Of a stretch of 64,000 nt of DNA, positions 9,594-20,254 are shown one piece after another. The notes beneath the pieces were generated by a model. The model was given only the letters and a program-made list of their open reading frames with translations, was not told the origin of the DNA and made no database searches. Location of the stretch: assembly GCF_001730685.1 (NCBI RefSeq), contig NZ_MDJR01000007.1:1-64000 (forward strand), written 5' to 3'. This stretch comes from Caloranaerobacter ferrireducens. GTDB taxonomy: Bacteria; Bacillota; Clostridia; Tissierellales; Thermohalobacteraceae. Positions within the stretch are counted from its first letter, which is position 1. Each line of letters begins with the position of its first letter. The position numbers and the translations under genes were made by a program.

Positions 9594-10868
9594 ATGCTAA
9601 CTACTCTTAGGAATGCGTGGAAAATTCCTGATTTAAGAAAGAGAATGTTATTTACCTTATTAATGCTAGTTATATTTAGATTGGGGGCTAATATTCCAGT
9701 ACCAGGAATAGATAAGCAAGTAATAGCTGAAATGTTTAAAGGTGAAGCTGGTGGGCTTCTAGATTTTATGAACTTGATGGCTGGTGGTGCTTTTAAAAAC
9801 TTTACAATATTTGCACTAAACATTTATCCTTACATTACAGCTTCAATAATTATTCAATTACTTACAATTGCTATTCCTAGCCTTGAAGCTTTAGCAAGAG
9901 AAGGGGAAGAAGGAAGAAAGAAACTTGCTAAATATACAAGATATGGTACAGTAGTGCTAGCATTAATACAGGCAATAGGTTACAGTGTAGGTTTCTTTAA
10001 TAGAGCTTTAATAAATAAAGATTTTCTTTCAGTATCAGTTGTAGTAATTACATTAACTGCAGGTACAGCTTTCCTAATGTGGTTAGGTGAGCAAATTACA
10101 GATAAAGGTATAGGTAATGGTATTTCGCTCATTATATTTACAGGTATTATTTCAAGAGTACCTGGTGGATTAGCAAAGATGATTAATCTTCTTAAAGTTG
10201 GGGAAACAAATGTTATTGAGATATTAGTATTCTTAATACTTTCAGTGTTAATAATTGCAGGGGTTGTTGCAATACAAGAAGGTCAGAGAAGAATACCTGT
10301 TCAATATGCTAAAAGAGTAGTAGGAAGAAAAATGTATGGTGGTCAAAGTACTCATATACCATTAAAAGTTTTAATGGCAGGTGTAATTCCTGTAATCTTC
10401 TCAACTTCATTATTAGCATTTCCTCAAACTTTAGCGTTCTTCTTTAAAGGAGGATTTGCTGAGTGGGTTAACAAGTATTTATCATTAAACGGCAACCCTG
10501 GTGTTATAATTTATTCAACATTGAACGCTTTATTGATAATTTTCTTCACATATTTCTATACAGCGGTTCAATTTAATCCTTATGAATATGCAAACAACTT
10601 AAAACAATATGGTGGTTTTATTCCTGGAATAAGACCAGGTAAACCAACAGCAGAATATTTAAACAAAGTTATTTCAAGAATTACATTAGTAGGAGCATTA
10701 ACACTTGCTATAATAGCTTCACTTCCAACTATTATCTTATCTACTACAAATCTTAATATTAGATTTGGTGGTACTGCACTTTTGATAGTAGTTGGTGTTG
10801 CTCTTGAAACTATGAAGCAGATAGAAGCTCAAATGTTAATGAGACACTATAAAGGATTCTTAAAGTAG
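9594..10868 (+). CDS. secY: Preprotein translocase subunit SecY
   Basis: SecY forms the channel of the Sec translocon in the cytoplasmic membrane and works with SecE, SecG and SecA. The 424-residue protein has the expected set of about ten hydrophobic segments, the plug region after [10 protein letters not shown], the conserved [14 protein letters not shown], and the cytosolic loop [10 protein letters not shown]-like segment. Its start nearly abuts the rplO stop, the usual spc arrangement. Confidence 0.98.
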   Translation: MLTTLRNAWKIPDLRKRMLFTLLMLVIFRLGANIPVPGIDKQVIAEMFKGEAGGLLDFMNLMAGGAFKNFTIFALNIYPYITASIIIQLLTIAIPSLEALAREGEEGRKKLAKYTRYGTVVLALIQAIGYSVGFFNRALINKDFLSVSVVVITLTAGTAFLMWLGEQITDKGIGNGISLIIFTGIISRVPGGLAKMINLLKVGETNVIEILVFLILSVLIIAGVVAIQEGQRRIPVQYAKRVVGRKMYGGQSTHIPLKVLMAGVIPVIFSTSLLAFPQTLAFFFKGGFAEWVNKYLSLNGNPGVIIYSTLNALLIIFFTYFYTAVQFNPYEYANNLKQYGGFIPGIRPGKPTAEYLNKVISRITLVGALTLAIIASLPTIILSTTNLNIRFGGTALLIVVGVALETMKQIEAQMLMRHYKGFLK

Positions 10869-10899
10869 CTTTGGATTACTCCACAAGGAGATGATTGTT

Positions 10900-11550
10900 T
10901 TGAGATTGATATTATTAGGACCCCCTGGAGCTGGTAAAGGTACCCAAGCTTCAGGGATTGTAAAAAAATATAATATTCCACATATATCAACAGGAGATAT
11001 CTTTAGAAAAAATATAAAAGAGGGCACTGAATTAGGTAAGAAGGCAAAAGAATATATGGATAAGGGACTTTTAGTTCCTGATGATATAGTTGTAGCTATT
11101 GTAAAAGACAGACTAACTGAAAGTGATTGTAAGGATGGATTTTTGTTAGATGGATTTCCTAGAACAGTAGCTCAAGCAGATGCACTTGAGGCTGAATTAA
11201 AGAACTTAAATATGCAATTAGACAAAGTAATAAATATTGAAGTTGATAAAGAAGCACTTATAGAAAGAGCAGTAGGAAGAAGAATCTGCAAAGAATGTGG
11301 AGCTACATTCCACATCAAGTTTAATCCTCCCAAACAAGAGGGGATCTGTGATGTATGTGGAGGGCAACTATATCAGAGAAAAGATGATACAGTAGAAACA
11401 GTAACCAAAAGAATAGAAGTATATCTCGAGCAGACTAAGCCCCTAATTGATTATTATAAAGATAAAGGTATACTTGCAAATATCGATGGAATGCAGAGCA
11501 TTGATAAGGTATTTGAAGATATCGTAAAGGCTTTAGGGAGCGGTAAATAA
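10900..11550 (+). CDS. adk: Adenylate kinase
   Basis: Adenylate kinase interconverts AMP plus ATP and two ADP in the cytoplasm. The P-loop GPPGAGKGT is at the extreme N-terminus, and the lid holds CKECGATF and CDVCGG, the four-cysteine zinc site of Gram-positive enzymes. I choose TTG at 10900 because AAGGAG (10885-10890) is nine bases upstream, and the protein then starts [10 protein letters not shown]. An ATG at 10891 directly abuts that site. The length is 216 residues. The stop overlaps the map start. Confidence 0.95.
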   Translation: MRLILLGPPGAGKGTQASGIVKKYNIPHISTGDIFRKNIKEGTELGKKAKEYMDKGLLVPDDIVVAIVKDRLTESDCKDGFLLDGFPRTVAQADALEAELKNLNMQLDKVINIEVDKEALIERAVGRRICKECGATFHIKFNPPKQEGICDVCGGQLYQRKDDTVETVTKRIEVYLEQTKPLIDYYKDKGILANIDGMQSIDKVFEDIVKALGSGK

Positions 11551-12296
11551 TGATTATAATAAAATCTAAAAGAGAAATTGAAAAGATGAGAAGGGCGGGT
11601 AGGCTTGTTGCTGAGACTCACGCCTTTCTCCAACAATTTATCAAGCCTGGCATTACAACGAAAGAGTTAGATAGAATTGCTGAAGATTTCATACTGAAAA
11701 ACAATGGTAGACCAGCTTTTAAAGGATATAACGGTTATCCAGCTTCTATTTGTACGTCAGTCAATGAAGAGGTTGTTCATGGTATACCTGGATTAAAAAG
11801 GCTAAAAGATGGCGATATTATAAGTATAGACATTGGTGTGATTGTAGATGGTTATTATGGTGACAGTGCTAAGACACATCCAGTAGGAAATGTATCAAAG
11901 GAAGCTCTTAGACTTATTAAAGTAACTGAAGAATCTTTTTATGAAGGTATAAAATATGCAAAAGTAGGATATAGACTTTCAGATATATCCCATGCAATTC
12001 AAAAATATGTAGAGAGTAATGGTTTTTCAGTTGTAAGAGATTTTGTTGGGCATGGTATCGGACAAAAAATGCATGAAGACCCACAAATACCTAACTTTGG
12101 CCCACCAGGCAAAGGACCAAGATTAAAAGAAGGTATGGTTTTAGCTATTGAACCAATGGTGAATGCAGGAACATATCATGTTCGAATTCTTAGCGATAAT
12201 TGGACGGTAGTTACGTTTGATGGAAAACTGTCATCTCACTACGAACACACCATAGCCATTACAGATGGTGAGCCTGAAATATTGACTGCTTTATAA
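11550..12296 (+). CDS. map: Methionine aminopeptidase, type I
   Basis: The enzyme removes the initiator methionine from nascent proteins and needs two divalent metals. The 248-residue sequence has the pita-bread fold motifs: [17 protein letters not shown] with the two aspartate ligands, [12 protein letters not shown] with the histidine, and the glutamates in AIEPMV and near HYEHTIAI. The ATG overlaps the adk stop (TAATG). The order secY-adk-map-infA is standard. Confidence 0.97.
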   Translation: MIIIKSKREIEKMRRAGRLVAETHAFLQQFIKPGITTKELDRIAEDFILKNNGRPAFKGYNGYPASICTSVNEEVVHGIPGLKRLKDGDIISIDIGVIVDGYYGDSAKTHPVGNVSKEALRLIKVTEESFYEGIKYAKVGYRLSDISHAIQKYVESNGFSVVRDFVGHGIGQKMHEDPQIPNFGPPGKGPRLKEGMVLAIEPMVNAGTYHVRILSDNWTVVTFDGKLSSHYEHTIAITDGEPEILTAL

Positions 12297-12315
12297 CAAA
12301 TAAGAGGTGAATTTT

Positions 12316-12597
12316 ATGGAGACTACTAGTGATATTCAAATAGGTCAAGTTGTTAGATCAAAAGCTGGTCGAGATAAGGGAAGAGTTTTTGTTGTTATTG
12401 ATATTTTAGATGATAAATATGTATCGATAGTAGATGGTGACTTAAGAAGACTTGATAAACCAAAGAAGAAAAAAATAAAACACTTAATTGTCTATAAGAC
12501 TGTATTAAAAAACATAAGAGAAAAGATTGAAAAGGGAGAGAAATTTAATAACGCTTATGTTAGAAAATCTCTTAAACCTTTCAATGAAGAGATATAA
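12316..12597 (+). CDS. KOW-domain RNA-binding protein (L14e-like)
   Basis: This 93-residue protein has an N-terminal KOW-type segment ([20 protein letters not shown]) followed by a basic linker [11 protein letters not shown]. It belongs to a group found between map and infA in many Clostridia and related to archaeal/eukaryotic L14e/L6e-type ribosomal proteins. The ATG at 12316 follows AAGAGGTGA; an upstream in-frame start at 12307 lies on that site. A ribosome-associated RNA-binding role is inferred from fold and neighbours only. Confidence 0.8.
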   Translation: METTSDIQIGQVVRSKAGRDKGRVFVVIDILDDKYVSIVDGDLRRLDKPKKKKIKHLIVYKTVLKNIREKIEKGEKFNNAYVRKSLKPFNEEI

Positions 12598-12626
12598 TTT
12601 CCTTGAATAGGAGGTTAGGTTGCCTA

Positions 12627-12845
12627 ATGTCCAAAAAAGATGTTATTGAGGTAGAGGGTACTGTTGTAGAGGCTCTACCAAATGCGATGTTTAAAGTAAG
12701 GCTTGATAATGGACACGAATTGTTAGCTCATATATCAGGCAAACTGAGAATGAATTTTATAAGAATTCTTCCAGGTGATAAAGTAACAGTTGAATTATCT
12801 CCGTATGATTTAACTAGAGGTAGAATTACATGGCGTAAAAAGTAG
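12627..12845 (+). CDS. infA: Translation initiation factor IF-1
   Basis: IF-1 binds the 30S A site during initiation. I choose the ATG at 12627, giving the exact family length of 72 residues: [20 protein letters not shown] to the typical end [12 protein letters not shown]. The OB-fold segment [20 protein letters not shown] is complete. The AGGAGG box lies 11 to 16 nt upstream, slightly far but the only candidate. Confidence 0.97.
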   Translation: MSKKDVIEVEGTVVEALPNAMFKVRLDNGHELLAHISGKLRMNFIRILPGDKVTVELSPYDLTRGRITWRKK

Positions 12846-12974
<129 letters not shown>

Positions 12975-13002
12975 TATTATAGACACAATATACTAGCTAT
13001 TT

Positions 13003-13022
13003 ATTATACTTTTTAGTATAAT
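13003..13022 (+). other. Small hairpin between rpmJ and rpsM
   Basis: ATTATACT and AGTATAAT form a perfect 8-bp AT-only stem around a TTTT loop in the 145-nt gap between rpmJ and rpsM. It is weak and has no strong T-run after it, so it may slow rather than stop RNA polymerase. No convincing promoter is visible in the gap. Confidence 0.35.
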
Positions 13023-13119
13023 ATTTATTTGGGTTAATGAATATCGCGGCTGCTAAGAAATAAAGAGTTGTATACAGATAAAACTAATTGATTCACAGTA
13101 TTAGGAGGTGTAGAGATTA

Positions 13120-13491
13120 ATGGCCAGAATTGCTGGTGTTGACTTGCCAAGAGATAAGAGAGTAGAAATAGGATTAACTTATATATTCGGTATCGGAAGA
13201 TCAAGATCAAATGAAATATTAGCTAAAGCTGGTATTAATCCAGATACAAGGGTTAAGGATTTAACTGAAGAGGAAGTAAGCAAATTAAGACATATTATAG
13301 ATAACGAGTATATAGTAGAAGGTGACTTAAGAAGAGAAATAGCTTTAAATATCAAGAGATTAAAAGACATTAACTGCTACAGAGGTATCAGACATAGAAG
13401 AGGTTTACCTGTAAGAGGTCAGCGTACAAAGACTAACGCAAGAACTAGAAAAGGTCCTAGAAAAACAGTAGGTAAGAAGCGCAAAAAGTAA
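13120..13491 (+). CDS. rpsM: 30S ribosomal protein S13
   Basis: S13 sits at the head-to-50S bridge B1. The 123-residue protein starts [20 protein letters not shown], contains [16 protein letters not shown] and ends in the basic tail [32 protein letters not shown] precedes the ATG. It opens the alpha part of the cluster. Confidence 0.98.
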   Translation: MARIAGVDLPRDKRVEIGLTYIFGIGRSRSNEILAKAGINPDTRVKDLTEEEVSKLRHIIDNEYIVEGDLRREIALNIKRLKDINCYRGIRHRRGLPVRGQRTKTNARTRKGPRKTVGKKRKK

Positions 13492-13512
13492 TAGATAAAG
13501 GAGGGACTGTAA

Positions 13513-13911
13513 GTGGTAGCTAAGAAGAATAGAAGAGCTCGCGTTAAAAGAAGAGATAGAAAGAACATCGAAAGAGGTCAGGCTCATATTAAATCAACAT
13601 TCAATAATACAATAGTTACTTTAACTGATACTCAAGGTAATACTATTGCTTGGGCTAGCGCAGGTCAGCTTGGATTTAAAGGTTCAAGAAAATCAACTCC
13701 ATTTGCTGCTCAAATGGCTGCTGAAACTGCTGCTAAAAAGGCTATGGAACACGGATTAAAAACTGTAGAAGTATATGTTAAAGGGCCAGGAGCAGGTAGA
13801 GAAGCAGCAATAAGATCATTACAAGCTGCTGGGCTAGAAGTTAGCCTAATAAAAGACGTTACTCCAATTCCACACAACGGTTGTAGACCACCTAAACGTA
13901 GAAGAGTATAA
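13513..13911 (+). CDS. rpsK: 30S ribosomal protein S11
   Basis: S11 lies on the platform near the E site. The 132-residue product has the family blocks [38 protein letters not shown] and the C-terminal [15 protein letters not shown]. The start is GTG, set by AAAGGAGGGACTGTAA. The basic N-terminal tail is slightly extended, as in other Clostridia. Confidence 0.98.
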   Translation: MVAKKNRRARVKRRDRKNIERGQAHIKSTFNNTIVTLTDTQGNTIAWASAGQLGFKGSRKSTPFAAQMAAETAAKKAMEHGLKTVEVYVKGPGAGREAAIRSLQAAGLEVSLIKDVTPIPHNGCRPPKRRRV

Positions 13912-13937
13912 TTATATAGATACAGGAGGTGTAGAGA

Positions 13938-14561
13938 ATGGCAAGATATACAGGTCCAGTTTGTAGACTTTGTCGTAGAGAAGGACTTAAACTTTACTTA
14001 AAGGGAGATAGATGCTATACAGATAAGTGTGCAATTGCTAGAAGAAACTATGCTCCAGGACAACATGGTAAGTCTAGAAGAAAGTTATCAAACTATGGTA
14101 TCCAGTTAAGAGAAAAGCAAAAAGTTCGTAGATATTATGGAATATCAGAAAAGCAAATGAGAAAATACTTCGGAATGGCAGACAAAATGAAGGGTATCAC
14201 AGGTGAAAACCTATTAAAAGTATTAGAAATGAGATTAGACAATGTCGTATTTAGATTAGGATTAGCTTCAACTAGAGCAGAAGCTAGACAATTAGTTACT
14301 CATGGACACTTTACTGTTAATGGTAAAAAAGTAGATATTCCTTCATATCTAGTTTCTGTAGGAGATGTTATTGCAGTAAAAGAAAAGAGCAGATCATCAG
14401 TTAAGTTTAAAGAATTAATTGAAAACCATCAAGGAAGAGTACCAAAATGGTTACAATTTACAGCAGAAAAAATGGAAGGTAAAGTTATCGCTGAGCCTTC
14501 AAGAGAAGATATAGAATTACCAATCGAAGAACACTTAATCGTTGAGTTATATTCTAAGTAA
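13938..14561 (+). CDS. rpsD: 30S ribosomal protein S4
   Basis: S4 nucleates 30S assembly and in many bacteria regulates the alpha operon. The 207-residue protein starts [20 protein letters not shown] with two clustered cysteines plus others in [16 protein letters not shown], a zinc-ribbon-like N-terminus of the Firmicute type. The S4 RNA-binding domain follows ([20 protein letters not shown]). It lies between rpsK and rpoA. Confidence 0.98.
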   Translation: MARYTGPVCRLCRREGLKLYLKGDRCYTDKCAIARRNYAPGQHGKSRRKLSNYGIQLREKQKVRRYYGISEKQMRKYFGMADKMKGITGENLLKVLEMRLDNVVFRLGLASTRAEARQLVTHGHFTVNGKKVDIPSYLVSVGDVIAVKEKSRSSVKFKELIENHQGRVPKWLQFTAEKMEGKVIAEPSREDIELPIEEHLIVELYSK

Positions 14562-14625
14562 TAGATAAATTAGAATCAGTTGCCCTCAGTATCACAAAAA
14601 AGCTTATAGGGAGGGTTATTAGTAA

Positions 14626-15573
14626 ATGATTGAAATAGAAAAGCCAAAAATTGAGATTGTTGAGATGAGCGAAGACAATACCTATGGTAAGTTTGTTGTA
14701 GAACCTTTAGAAAGAGGTTACGGAACTACTTTAGGTAATTCACTTAGAAGAATATTACTTTCATCTTTACCAGGTGCTGCTGTTACCTCAATAAAGATTC
14801 AAGGAGTATTACATGAATTTTCCACCATTCCTGGAGTAGTTGAAGATGTTACTGAGATAATATTAAACTTAAAAAGTTTAACAGCTATAATGCATACTAA
14901 TGAGCCAGTAACATTAAGAATAGAAGCAGAAGGACAAGGAGAAGTAACAGCTGGAGATATTATTACAGGGCCTGAGGTTGAGATCTTAAACAAGGACTTA
15001 CACATAGCTACGCTTGATGAAGATGGAAAGCTTTATATGGAACTTGAAATGGCTAAAGGGCGCGGATATGTTCCAGCAGAGAAAAATAAAAAAGAGAATC
15101 ATACAATAGGAGTAATACCTATAGATTCAATTTTTACTCCTGTTAAAAAAGTAAACTTTAAAGTTGAAAATACAAGGGTTGGTCAAATTACTGATTATGA
15201 TAAGTTAATCTTAGAAGTTTGGACAGATGGTAGTATTAAGCCAGATGAAGCTACTTCATTAGGTGCTAAGATTATGAGTGAGCATTTAAATCTGTTCATT
15301 ACATTGACTGACCATGTAAATGATGTTGAGATTATGGTTGAAAAAGAAGAAGACAAGAAAGAAAAAGTACTAGAGATGACAATAGAAGAATTAGATTTGT
15401 CAGTTAGATCATATAACTGCTTAAAAAGAGCGGGTATTAACACAGTGGATGAATTAACTAAGAAAACAGAAGAAGACATGATGAAGGTTAGAAATCTTGG
15501 TAAAAAATCCCTTGAAGAAGTTCAACGCAAATTAGCAGAACTCGGATTGAGCCTAAAGAAGAGTGATGACTAA
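14626..15573 (+). CDS. rpoA: RNA polymerase alpha subunit
   Basis: The alpha dimer scaffolds RNA polymerase assembly, and its C-terminal domain touches UP elements and activators. The 315-residue protein has the N-terminal dimerisation block [20 protein letters not shown] and the C-terminal helix-hairpin-helix [20 protein letters not shown] followed by [12 protein letters not shown]. An acidic linker (KEEDKKEK) joins the domains. GGGAGGG lies upstream of the ATG. Confidence 0.98.
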   Translation: MIEIEKPKIEIVEMSEDNTYGKFVVEPLERGYGTTLGNSLRRILLSSLPGAAVTSIKIQGVLHEFSTIPGVVEDVTEIILNLKSLTAIMHTNEPVTLRIEAEGQGEVTAGDIITGPEVEILNKDLHIATLDEDGKLYMELEMAKGRGYVPAEKNKKENHTIGVIPIDSIFTPVKKVNFKVENTRVGQITDYDKLILEVWTDGSIKPDEATSLGAKIMSEHLNLFITLTDHVNDVEIMVEKEEDKKEKVLEMTIEELDLSVRSYNCLKRAGINTVDELTKKTEEDMMKVRNLGKKSLEEVQRKLAELGLSLKKSDD

Positions 15574-15593
15574 GAAGTAAGGAGGGAAGAGGG

Positions 15594-15935
15594 ATGGCAA
15601 AATTAAGAAAACTAGGTCGCAGAACTGACCACAGAAAAGCAATGTTAAGAAACTTAGTAACTAGCTTATTAAAAAATGGAAGAATTGAAACAACAGAAGC
15701 TAGAGCAAAAGAAACTAGAAAATTAGCTGAAAAAATGATAACTCTTGCAAAAAGAGGAGATTTACATGCTAGACGTCAAGTTTTAGCATTTGTATATGAT
15801 GAGACTGTTGTTAAAACATTATTTGATGAAATTGCACCTAAATATGCAGAAAGAAATGGTGGTTATACAAGAATATTAAAAATTGGACCTCGTAGAGGCG
15901 ACGGTTCAGAAATGGTAATAATAGAATTAGTATAG
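15594..15935 (+). CDS. rplQ: 50S ribosomal protein L17
   Basis: L17 is a 50S protein near the tunnel exit. The 113-residue product shows [20 protein letters not shown] at the start and the conserved end [20 protein letters not shown]. It is the last ribosomal gene of the alpha part; a terminator follows within 10 nt. Confidence 0.98.
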   Translation: MAKLRKLGRRTDHRKAMLRNLVTSLLKNGRIETTEARAKETRKLAEKMITLAKRGDLHARRQVLAFVYDETVVKTLFDEIAPKYAERNGGYTRILKIGPRRGDGSEMVIIELV

Positions 15936-15942
15936 ATAGTGT

Positions 15943-15980
15943 AGGGGATTAAGTTGTTAGCTTAACTTAGTCCCTATTTT
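15943..15980 (+). terminator. Intrinsic terminator after rplQ
   Basis: A 13-bp stem with one U-G wobble (about 15943-15955 against 15964-15976) is followed by TTTTCTT. It ends the S10-spc-alpha transcript before the ECF module. Confidence 0.75.
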
Positions 15981-16009
15981 CTTAAGTTTTCATATGAGTG
16001 GGGATAGAT

Positions 16010-16840
16010 ATGAAAGAAGTAATGGTTAAAATGGATAATGTAACATATGAGTACACTAATAATGAAGAAGAGCGTATAGCAGCAGTAAAGAATATTAATT
16101 TGGAAATATATAAAGGTGAATTTCTTGTAATTTTAGGACATAACGGTTCAGGTAAGTCTACTCTTGCTAAACTAATGAATGCACTTTTACTACCATCTGA
16201 AGGTAAGGTTTATGTAAATGGGATAGATACGACTGATATGAAGAGAATTTGGGATATTAGACAGACTGCTGGAATGGTATTTCAAAATCCAGATAACCAA
16301 ATTGTTGCAACCATAGTAGAAGAAGATGTAGCGTTTGGACCTGAAAATCAAGGTATAGAACCGATTGAAATAAGAAAAAGAGTAGACGAGGCTTTGGCTG
16401 CAGTTGAAATGTTAGAATATAAAGAGTACGCACCACACCTGCTTTCAGGTGGACAAAAGCAAAGAATAGCTATAGCAGGAGTTTTAGCTATGAAACCTGA
16501 GTGTATAATTCTAGACGAACCAACAGCTATGCTTGATCCATCTGGCAGAAAAGAAGTTATGAGCACAATAAAAAGACTTAATAAAAATGAAAAGAAGACT
16601 ATTATACACATAACACATTATATGGATGAAGCTGTTTTAGCAGACAGGATAATTATCATGGAAGAAGGACAGATTATAATGGAGGGTACTCCTAAGGAAA
16701 TATTCAGTCAAGTAGAAAAATTAAAAAGCATGGGATTAGATGTGCCACAAGTAACTGAATTGGCATATAAACTAAGAAAAGAAGGTATTGATATACCTGC
16801 AGATATACTAACAGTTGAGGAATTGGTGAGTGTACTATGA
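16010..16840 (+). CDS. ecfA1: ECF transporter ATPase A1
   Basis: This is one of the two ABC ATPases of an energy-coupling factor transporter that drives vitamin or metal uptake through separate S components. Visible motifs are the Walker [11 protein letters not shown]-loop [11 protein letters not shown], signature LSGGQKQR and Walker [15 protein letters not shown] take ATG at 16010 after AGTGGGGA, giving 276 residues; GTG at 15998 has no ribosome-binding site. It overlaps ecfA2 by four bases. Confidence 0.93.
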   Translation: MKEVMVKMDNVTYEYTNNEEERIAAVKNINLEIYKGEFLVILGHNGSGKSTLAKLMNALLLPSEGKVYVNGIDTTDMKRIWDIRQTAGMVFQNPDNQIVATIVEEDVAFGPENQGIEPIEIRKRVDEALAAVEMLEYKEYAPHLLSGGQKQRIAIAGVLAMKPECIILDEPTAMLDPSGRKEVMSTIKRLNKNEKKTIIHITHYMDEAVLADRIIIMEEGQIIMEGTPKEIFSQVEKLKSMGLDVPQVTELAYKLRKEGIDIPADILTVEELVSVL

Positions 16841-17700
16841 CTATTGTTATAAAAAATCTAACTCATATTTATAATCCAAAAAGCCCATTTGAGACAAAAG
16901 CTTTAGATAACATAAATTTAGAAATTGCTAAAGGAGAGTTTGTAGGTTTAATTGGACATACGGGTTCTGGTAAATCTACCTTAATTCAACATCTTAATGG
17001 TCTTTTAAAGCCTACATCTGGTAAAATCTTTATTAATGATTTGGATATAACATCTAAAGATGTAAGCTTAAGAGAGGTTAGGCAGAAGGTAGGACTAGTA
17101 TTTCAATATGCTGAATATCAGCTTTTTGAAGAAACAGTAGCAAAGGATATAGCTTTTGGACCTAAGAATTTAGGTTTATCCGAAGATGAGATAGAGAAAA
17201 GAGTTAAAGAATCAATGGAAATGGTCGGACTAGATTATGAAGCCTTAAAAGATAGGTCTCCGTTTGAGTTAAGTGGAGGTCAGAAAAGAAGGGTTGCTAT
17301 AGCGGGAATACTTGCTATGAAGCCAGAGATTCTAATACTAGATGAACCGACAGCTGGATTAGATCCAAGAGGTAGAGATGAAATACTAGGGCAAATTAAA
17401 AAATTACATGAAAAATATAAGATTACAATAATACTTGTTTCACATAGCATGGAAGATATAGCTAAATTGGTTAATAGGTTGATAGTTATGTATAAAGGTA
17501 AAATAGTGATGACTGGAACACCTAGGGAAATTTTTAGTAAAGCTAATGAGCTTGAGAAATTGGGGTTAGGAATACCTCAAATAACATACTTCATGAAAGC
17601 TCTAAAGAAAAAATGGGTGAGTATTAGAGATGATGTAATAACAGTAGATGAGGCTAAAGAAGAAATTCTGAAAGCTATAAGGGGAAATAATTATGATTAG
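16837..17700 (+). CDS. ecfA2: ECF transporter ATPase A2
   Basis: The second ATPase of the ECF module has Walker [11 protein letters not shown]-loop [14 protein letters not shown] (the YAEYQLFE form is characteristic of EcfA2), signature LSGGQKRR and Walker [14 protein letters not shown]. The 287-residue reading starts at the ATGA overlap with ecfA1 and itself overlaps ecfT by eight bases. The three genes are clearly co-translated. Confidence 0.94.
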   Translation: MTIVIKNLTHIYNPKSPFETKALDNINLEIAKGEFVGLIGHTGSGKSTLIQHLNGLLKPTSGKIFINDLDITSKDVSLREVRQKVGLVFQYAEYQLFEETVAKDIAFGPKNLGLSEDEIEKRVKESMEMVGLDYEALKDRSPFELSGGQKRRVAIAGILAMKPEILILDEPTAGLDPRGRDEILGQIKKLHEKYKITIILVSHSMEDIAKLVNRLIVMYKGKIVMTGTPREIFSKANELEKLGLGIPQITYFMKALKKKWVSIRDDVITVDEAKEEILKAIRGNNYD

Positions 17701-18490
17701 AGATATTACTATAGGTCAATACTATCCTGGAAATACAGTTGTTCATAAGTTAGACCCTAGGGTAAAGATAATAATAACATTTTTGTTTATTATGGCATTG
17801 TTTTTTATAGATAAGTTTTTACCATATTTATTTATATTAGGTTTTATTTTAATGGCTATTTTAATATCTAAAATTCCAATAAAATACATATTGAAGGGTT
17901 TAAAACCTTTACTTCCTATTATTTTAATTACATTTGTATTGAACCTATTTATGACTAAAGGACAAGTAATTTTTGAAATAGGCCCTTTAGACGTAACAAT
18001 AGAAGGTTTAAATAAGGCGTTATTTATGGCACTTAGATTAATCTTTTTAATAGTAGGTACATCATTACTTACATTAACAACATCTCCAATATCACTAACT
18101 GACGGCATAGAAAAATTATTGAATCCATTTAGAAGAATAGGAGTTCCAGCTCATGAATTAGCAATGATGATGACGATAGCATTAAGATTTATTCCTACTT
18201 TACTTGAAGAAGCAGATAAAATTATGAAGGCTCAGATGGCTAGAGGAGCAGATTTTGAAAGTGGGAACATTTTGAATAGGGCTAAGAGCTTAGTTCCATT
18301 ATTAGTTCCATTATTTGTGAGTGCCTTTAGAAGAGCAGATGAATTAGCTATGGCTATGGAAGCAAGATGTTATAGAGGTGGAGAAAACAGAACACGAATG
18401 AAACAGTTAGTATTAAAGGAAAGAGACTTCATAGCATTAGGTATAATGATTGCTTTGTTTGTAATAATAGTATTGTATAGATATTTGTAG
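17693..18490 (+). CDS. ecfT: ECF transporter transmembrane subunit T
   Basis: EcfT couples the two ATPases to the substrate-binding S component in the membrane. The 265-residue protein has several hydrophobic segments and the two Ala-Arg-Gly-type coupling motifs ([11 protein letters not shown] and [15 protein letters not shown]). No S component is encoded nearby, so this is a shared group II module. It overlaps ecfA2 and is followed after 12 nt by truA. Confidence 0.93.
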   Translation: MIRDITIGQYYPGNTVVHKLDPRVKIIITFLFIMALFFIDKFLPYLFILGFILMAILISKIPIKYILKGLKPLLPIILITFVLNLFMTKGQVIFEIGPLDVTIEGLNKALFMALRLIFLIVGTSLLTLTTSPISLTDGIEKLLNPFRRIGVPAHELAMMMTIALRFIPTLLEEADKIMKAQMARGADFESGNILNRAKSLVPLLVPLFVSAFRRADELAMAMEARCYRGGENRTRMKQLVLKERDFIALGIMIALFVIIVLYRYL

Positions 18491-18502
18491 GTGGTATGTT
18501 CA

Positions 18503-19237
18503 ATGAGGAACATAAAATTAGTTATTGAATATGATGGAACTCATTATTTTGGGTGGCAGAAGCAGCCAGAATTAAAAACTATTCAAGAGGAAATTGAAAA
18601 GGCAATTAAAAAAATAACAAAAGAAGAGGTAAAATTAATAGGTTCTGGTAGAACTGACAAAGGAGTACATGCAAGAGGACAGGTAGCAAATTTTCATACT
18701 AATTCTAAAATTCCTGCAGATAAGTTCAAATTTGCATTAAATAGCGTGTTACCATTTGATATATCTATAAAAGAATCTATTGAGGTAGATGAAAGTTTCC
18801 ATGCAAGATATTCTGCTAAAGGAAAAGAGTATAGGTATTTAGTTTTAAGCAGTAAAACAAGGAGTCCTCTTTTGAGAGATTATTCATATCATATACCTTA
18901 TACTTTAGATTTATCTAAGATTAAAGAAGGTGCTAAATTCTTTATTGGAACACATGATTTTAGAGCATTTATGTCATCTAGAAGCTGTATAGAAGATACA
19001 GTCAGAACTATTTACAAATTAGAAATAGTCGAAGAAGGAGATTTAATTGAGTTTAGAGTTACAGGAAATGGTTTTTTATATAATATGGTAAGAATCATAG
19101 TAGGTACTTTAATTGAGGTAGGGTGTGGAAAGAAAAAAATAGAAGATATACCTAAAATTATAGAATCAAAAGATAGGAACAAAGCAGGTCATACAGCCCA
19201 GCCTCAAGGATTATATCTAGAAAAGGTAATTTATTAG
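18503..19237 (+). CDS. truA: tRNA pseudouridine(38-40) synthase
   Basis: TruA isomerises uridines 38-40 in the tRNA anticodon arm. The catalytic aspartate is in GSGRTDKGVHARGQVANF, at residue 52. Also visible are FHARYSAKGKEYRY and the C-terminal GNGFLYNMVRIIVGTL. I choose ATG at 18503 after GTAGGTGGT; a GTG at 18491 lies on that ribosome-binding site. The length is 244 residues. Linkage to the ECF genes and rplM is typical for Firmicutes. Confidence 0.96.
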   Translation: MRNIKLVIEYDGTHYFGWQKQPELKTIQEEIEKAIKKITKEEVKLIGSGRTDKGVHARGQVANFHTNSKIPADKFKFALNSVLPFDISIKESIEVDESFHARYSAKGKEYRYLVLSSKTRSPLLRDYSYHIPYTLDLSKIKEGAKFFIGTHDFRAFMSSRSCIEDTVRTIYKLEIVEEGDLIEFRVTGNGFLYNMVRIIVGTLIEVGCGKKKIEDIPKIIESKDRNKAGHTAQPQGLYLEKVIY

Positions 19238-19244
19238 TAGTGTC

Positions 19245-19273
19245 TTGACACGCAAGGCTCGTTGTATTACAAT
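19245..19273 (+). promoter_or_regulatory. Consensus sigma-A promoter for rplM-rpsI
   Basis: TTGACA at 19245-19250 and TACAAT at 19268-19273 are spaced by 17 bases, a near-perfect housekeeping promoter. Transcription should begin near 19280, just before the L13-type leader. It starts eight bases after the truA stop. Confidence 0.85.
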
Positions 19274-19280
19274 ATATAGA

Positions 19281-19357
19281 GTGTGAGAATAATGAAAATC
19301 CACTAGCCCCGGATTTTTCATATAAATCTCAAAGCAATTTTGGTAAATAGGGAGGGA
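19281..19357 (+). promoter_or_regulatory. L13-type ribosomal leader
   Basis: The leader folds into an outer TGAGA/TCTCA stem (19284-19288 with 19327-19331) around an inner TGAAAATCC/GGATTTTTCA stem. This compact structure precedes rplM and resembles the L13 leader of Firmicutes, thought to mediate autoregulation by L13. The family match is from memory of the architecture and was not searched. Confidence 0.55.
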
Positions 19358-19363
19358 AAAAGG

Positions 19364-19792
19364 TTGAAAAGCTTTTTAGCTAAGCCACAAGAAATTGAAA
19401 GAAAATGGTATATAATAGATGCAGAAGGTAAGACTTTAGGTAGATTAGCTAGTGAAGTAGCAAAAATCTTAAGAGGAAAGCATAAACCAATATACACTCC
19501 ACACGTTGATACTGGTGACCATGTAATAATCATTAATGCAGAGAAAATAGTTTTAACTGGTAAAAAATTAGAGCAAAAATACTACAGATACCATACAGGA
19601 TATCCTGGTGGTTTAAGAGAAGTTCCATATAAGAAATTAATGGCTGAAAATCCTGAGAAAGCAGTATTCTTAGCTGTTAAAGGTATGTTACCAAAGAATA
19701 GATTAGGAAGAAAGATGATTAAAAAGTTAAGAGTTTATAGAGGTTCAGAACACAACCATCAAGCACAAAAACCTGAGGTTTACGAAATATAG
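19364..19792 (+). CDS. rplM: 50S ribosomal protein L13
   Basis: L13 is an early 50S assembly protein. I choose TTG at 19364, which gives 142 residues starting [20 protein letters not shown], the canonical start, with GGGAGGG about eight bases upstream. The upstream in-frame codons run through the leader hairpin region. Conserved blocks include [20 protein letters not shown] and the C-terminal [16 protein letters not shown]. Confidence 0.96.
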   Translation: MKSFLAKPQEIERKWYIIDAEGKTLGRLASEVAKILRGKHKPIYTPHVDTGDHVIIINAEKIVLTGKKLEQKYYRYHTGYPGGLREVPYKKLMAENPEKAVFLAVKGMLPKNRLGRKMIKKLRVYRGSEHNHQAQKPEVYEI

Positions 19793-19816
19793 TGCTTAAG
19801 GAGAGGAGGACTGTAA

Positions 19817-20209
19817 GTGGCTAAGGTGCAATACTACGGAACTGGTAGAAGAAAGACTTCTGTTGCTAGGGTAAGATTAGTACCTGGTGAAGGTAATATT
19901 ACAATAAATAAAAGAAGCATAGATGAGTATTTTGATTATGAAACATTAAAAGTTATAGTAAGAGAACCATTAGTTATAACAGATACTTTAGGAAAATATG
20001 ACGTTATTGTAAAAGTAGAGGGTGGCGGATTCACTGGTCAAGCTGGAGCTATAAGACATGGTATTGCTAGAGCTTTACTTAAGGCTGACGAAGAGTTAAG
20101 ACCAATACTTAAAAAAGCAGGAATGTTAAGAAGAGACCCAAGAATGAAGGAAAGAAAGAAATACGGATTAAAGAAAGCAAGACGTGCTCCACAATTCTCA
20201 AAGAGATAA
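19817..20209 (+). CDS. rpsI: 30S ribosomal protein S9
   Basis: S9 reaches the P-site tRNA with its C-terminal tail. The 130-residue product has [20 protein letters not shown] near the start and ends in [10 protein letters not shown], the tail that contacts tRNA. The start is GTG after GAGAGGAGGACTGTAA. It forms a two-gene operon with rplM. Confidence 0.98.
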   Translation: MAKVQYYGTGRRKTSVARVRLVPGEGNITINKRSIDEYFDYETLKVIVREPLVITDTLGKYDVIVKVEGGGFTGQAGAIRHGIARALLKADEELRPILKKAGMLRRDPRMKERKKYGLKKARRAPQFSKR

Positions 20210-20210
20210 A

Positions 20211-20243
20211 AAAACACTGGACTTTGTGTCCAGTGTTTTTTTC
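20211..20243 (+). terminator. Bidirectional terminator, rpsI / aminopeptidase
   Basis: A 12-bp stem (20211-20222 with 20228-20239) is flanked by an A-run on the left and a T-run on the right. It can therefore end both rpsI and the convergent aminopeptidase gene. Confidence 0.9.
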
Positions 20244-20254
20244 ATGTTCTTTGG

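Noticed and set aside
12975-13119. Separate promoter for the alpha part of the cluster (rpsM onward)
   Set aside because: The gap is 145 bases, but no -35/-10 pair with sensible spacing could be supported; only a weak AT hairpin is listed.
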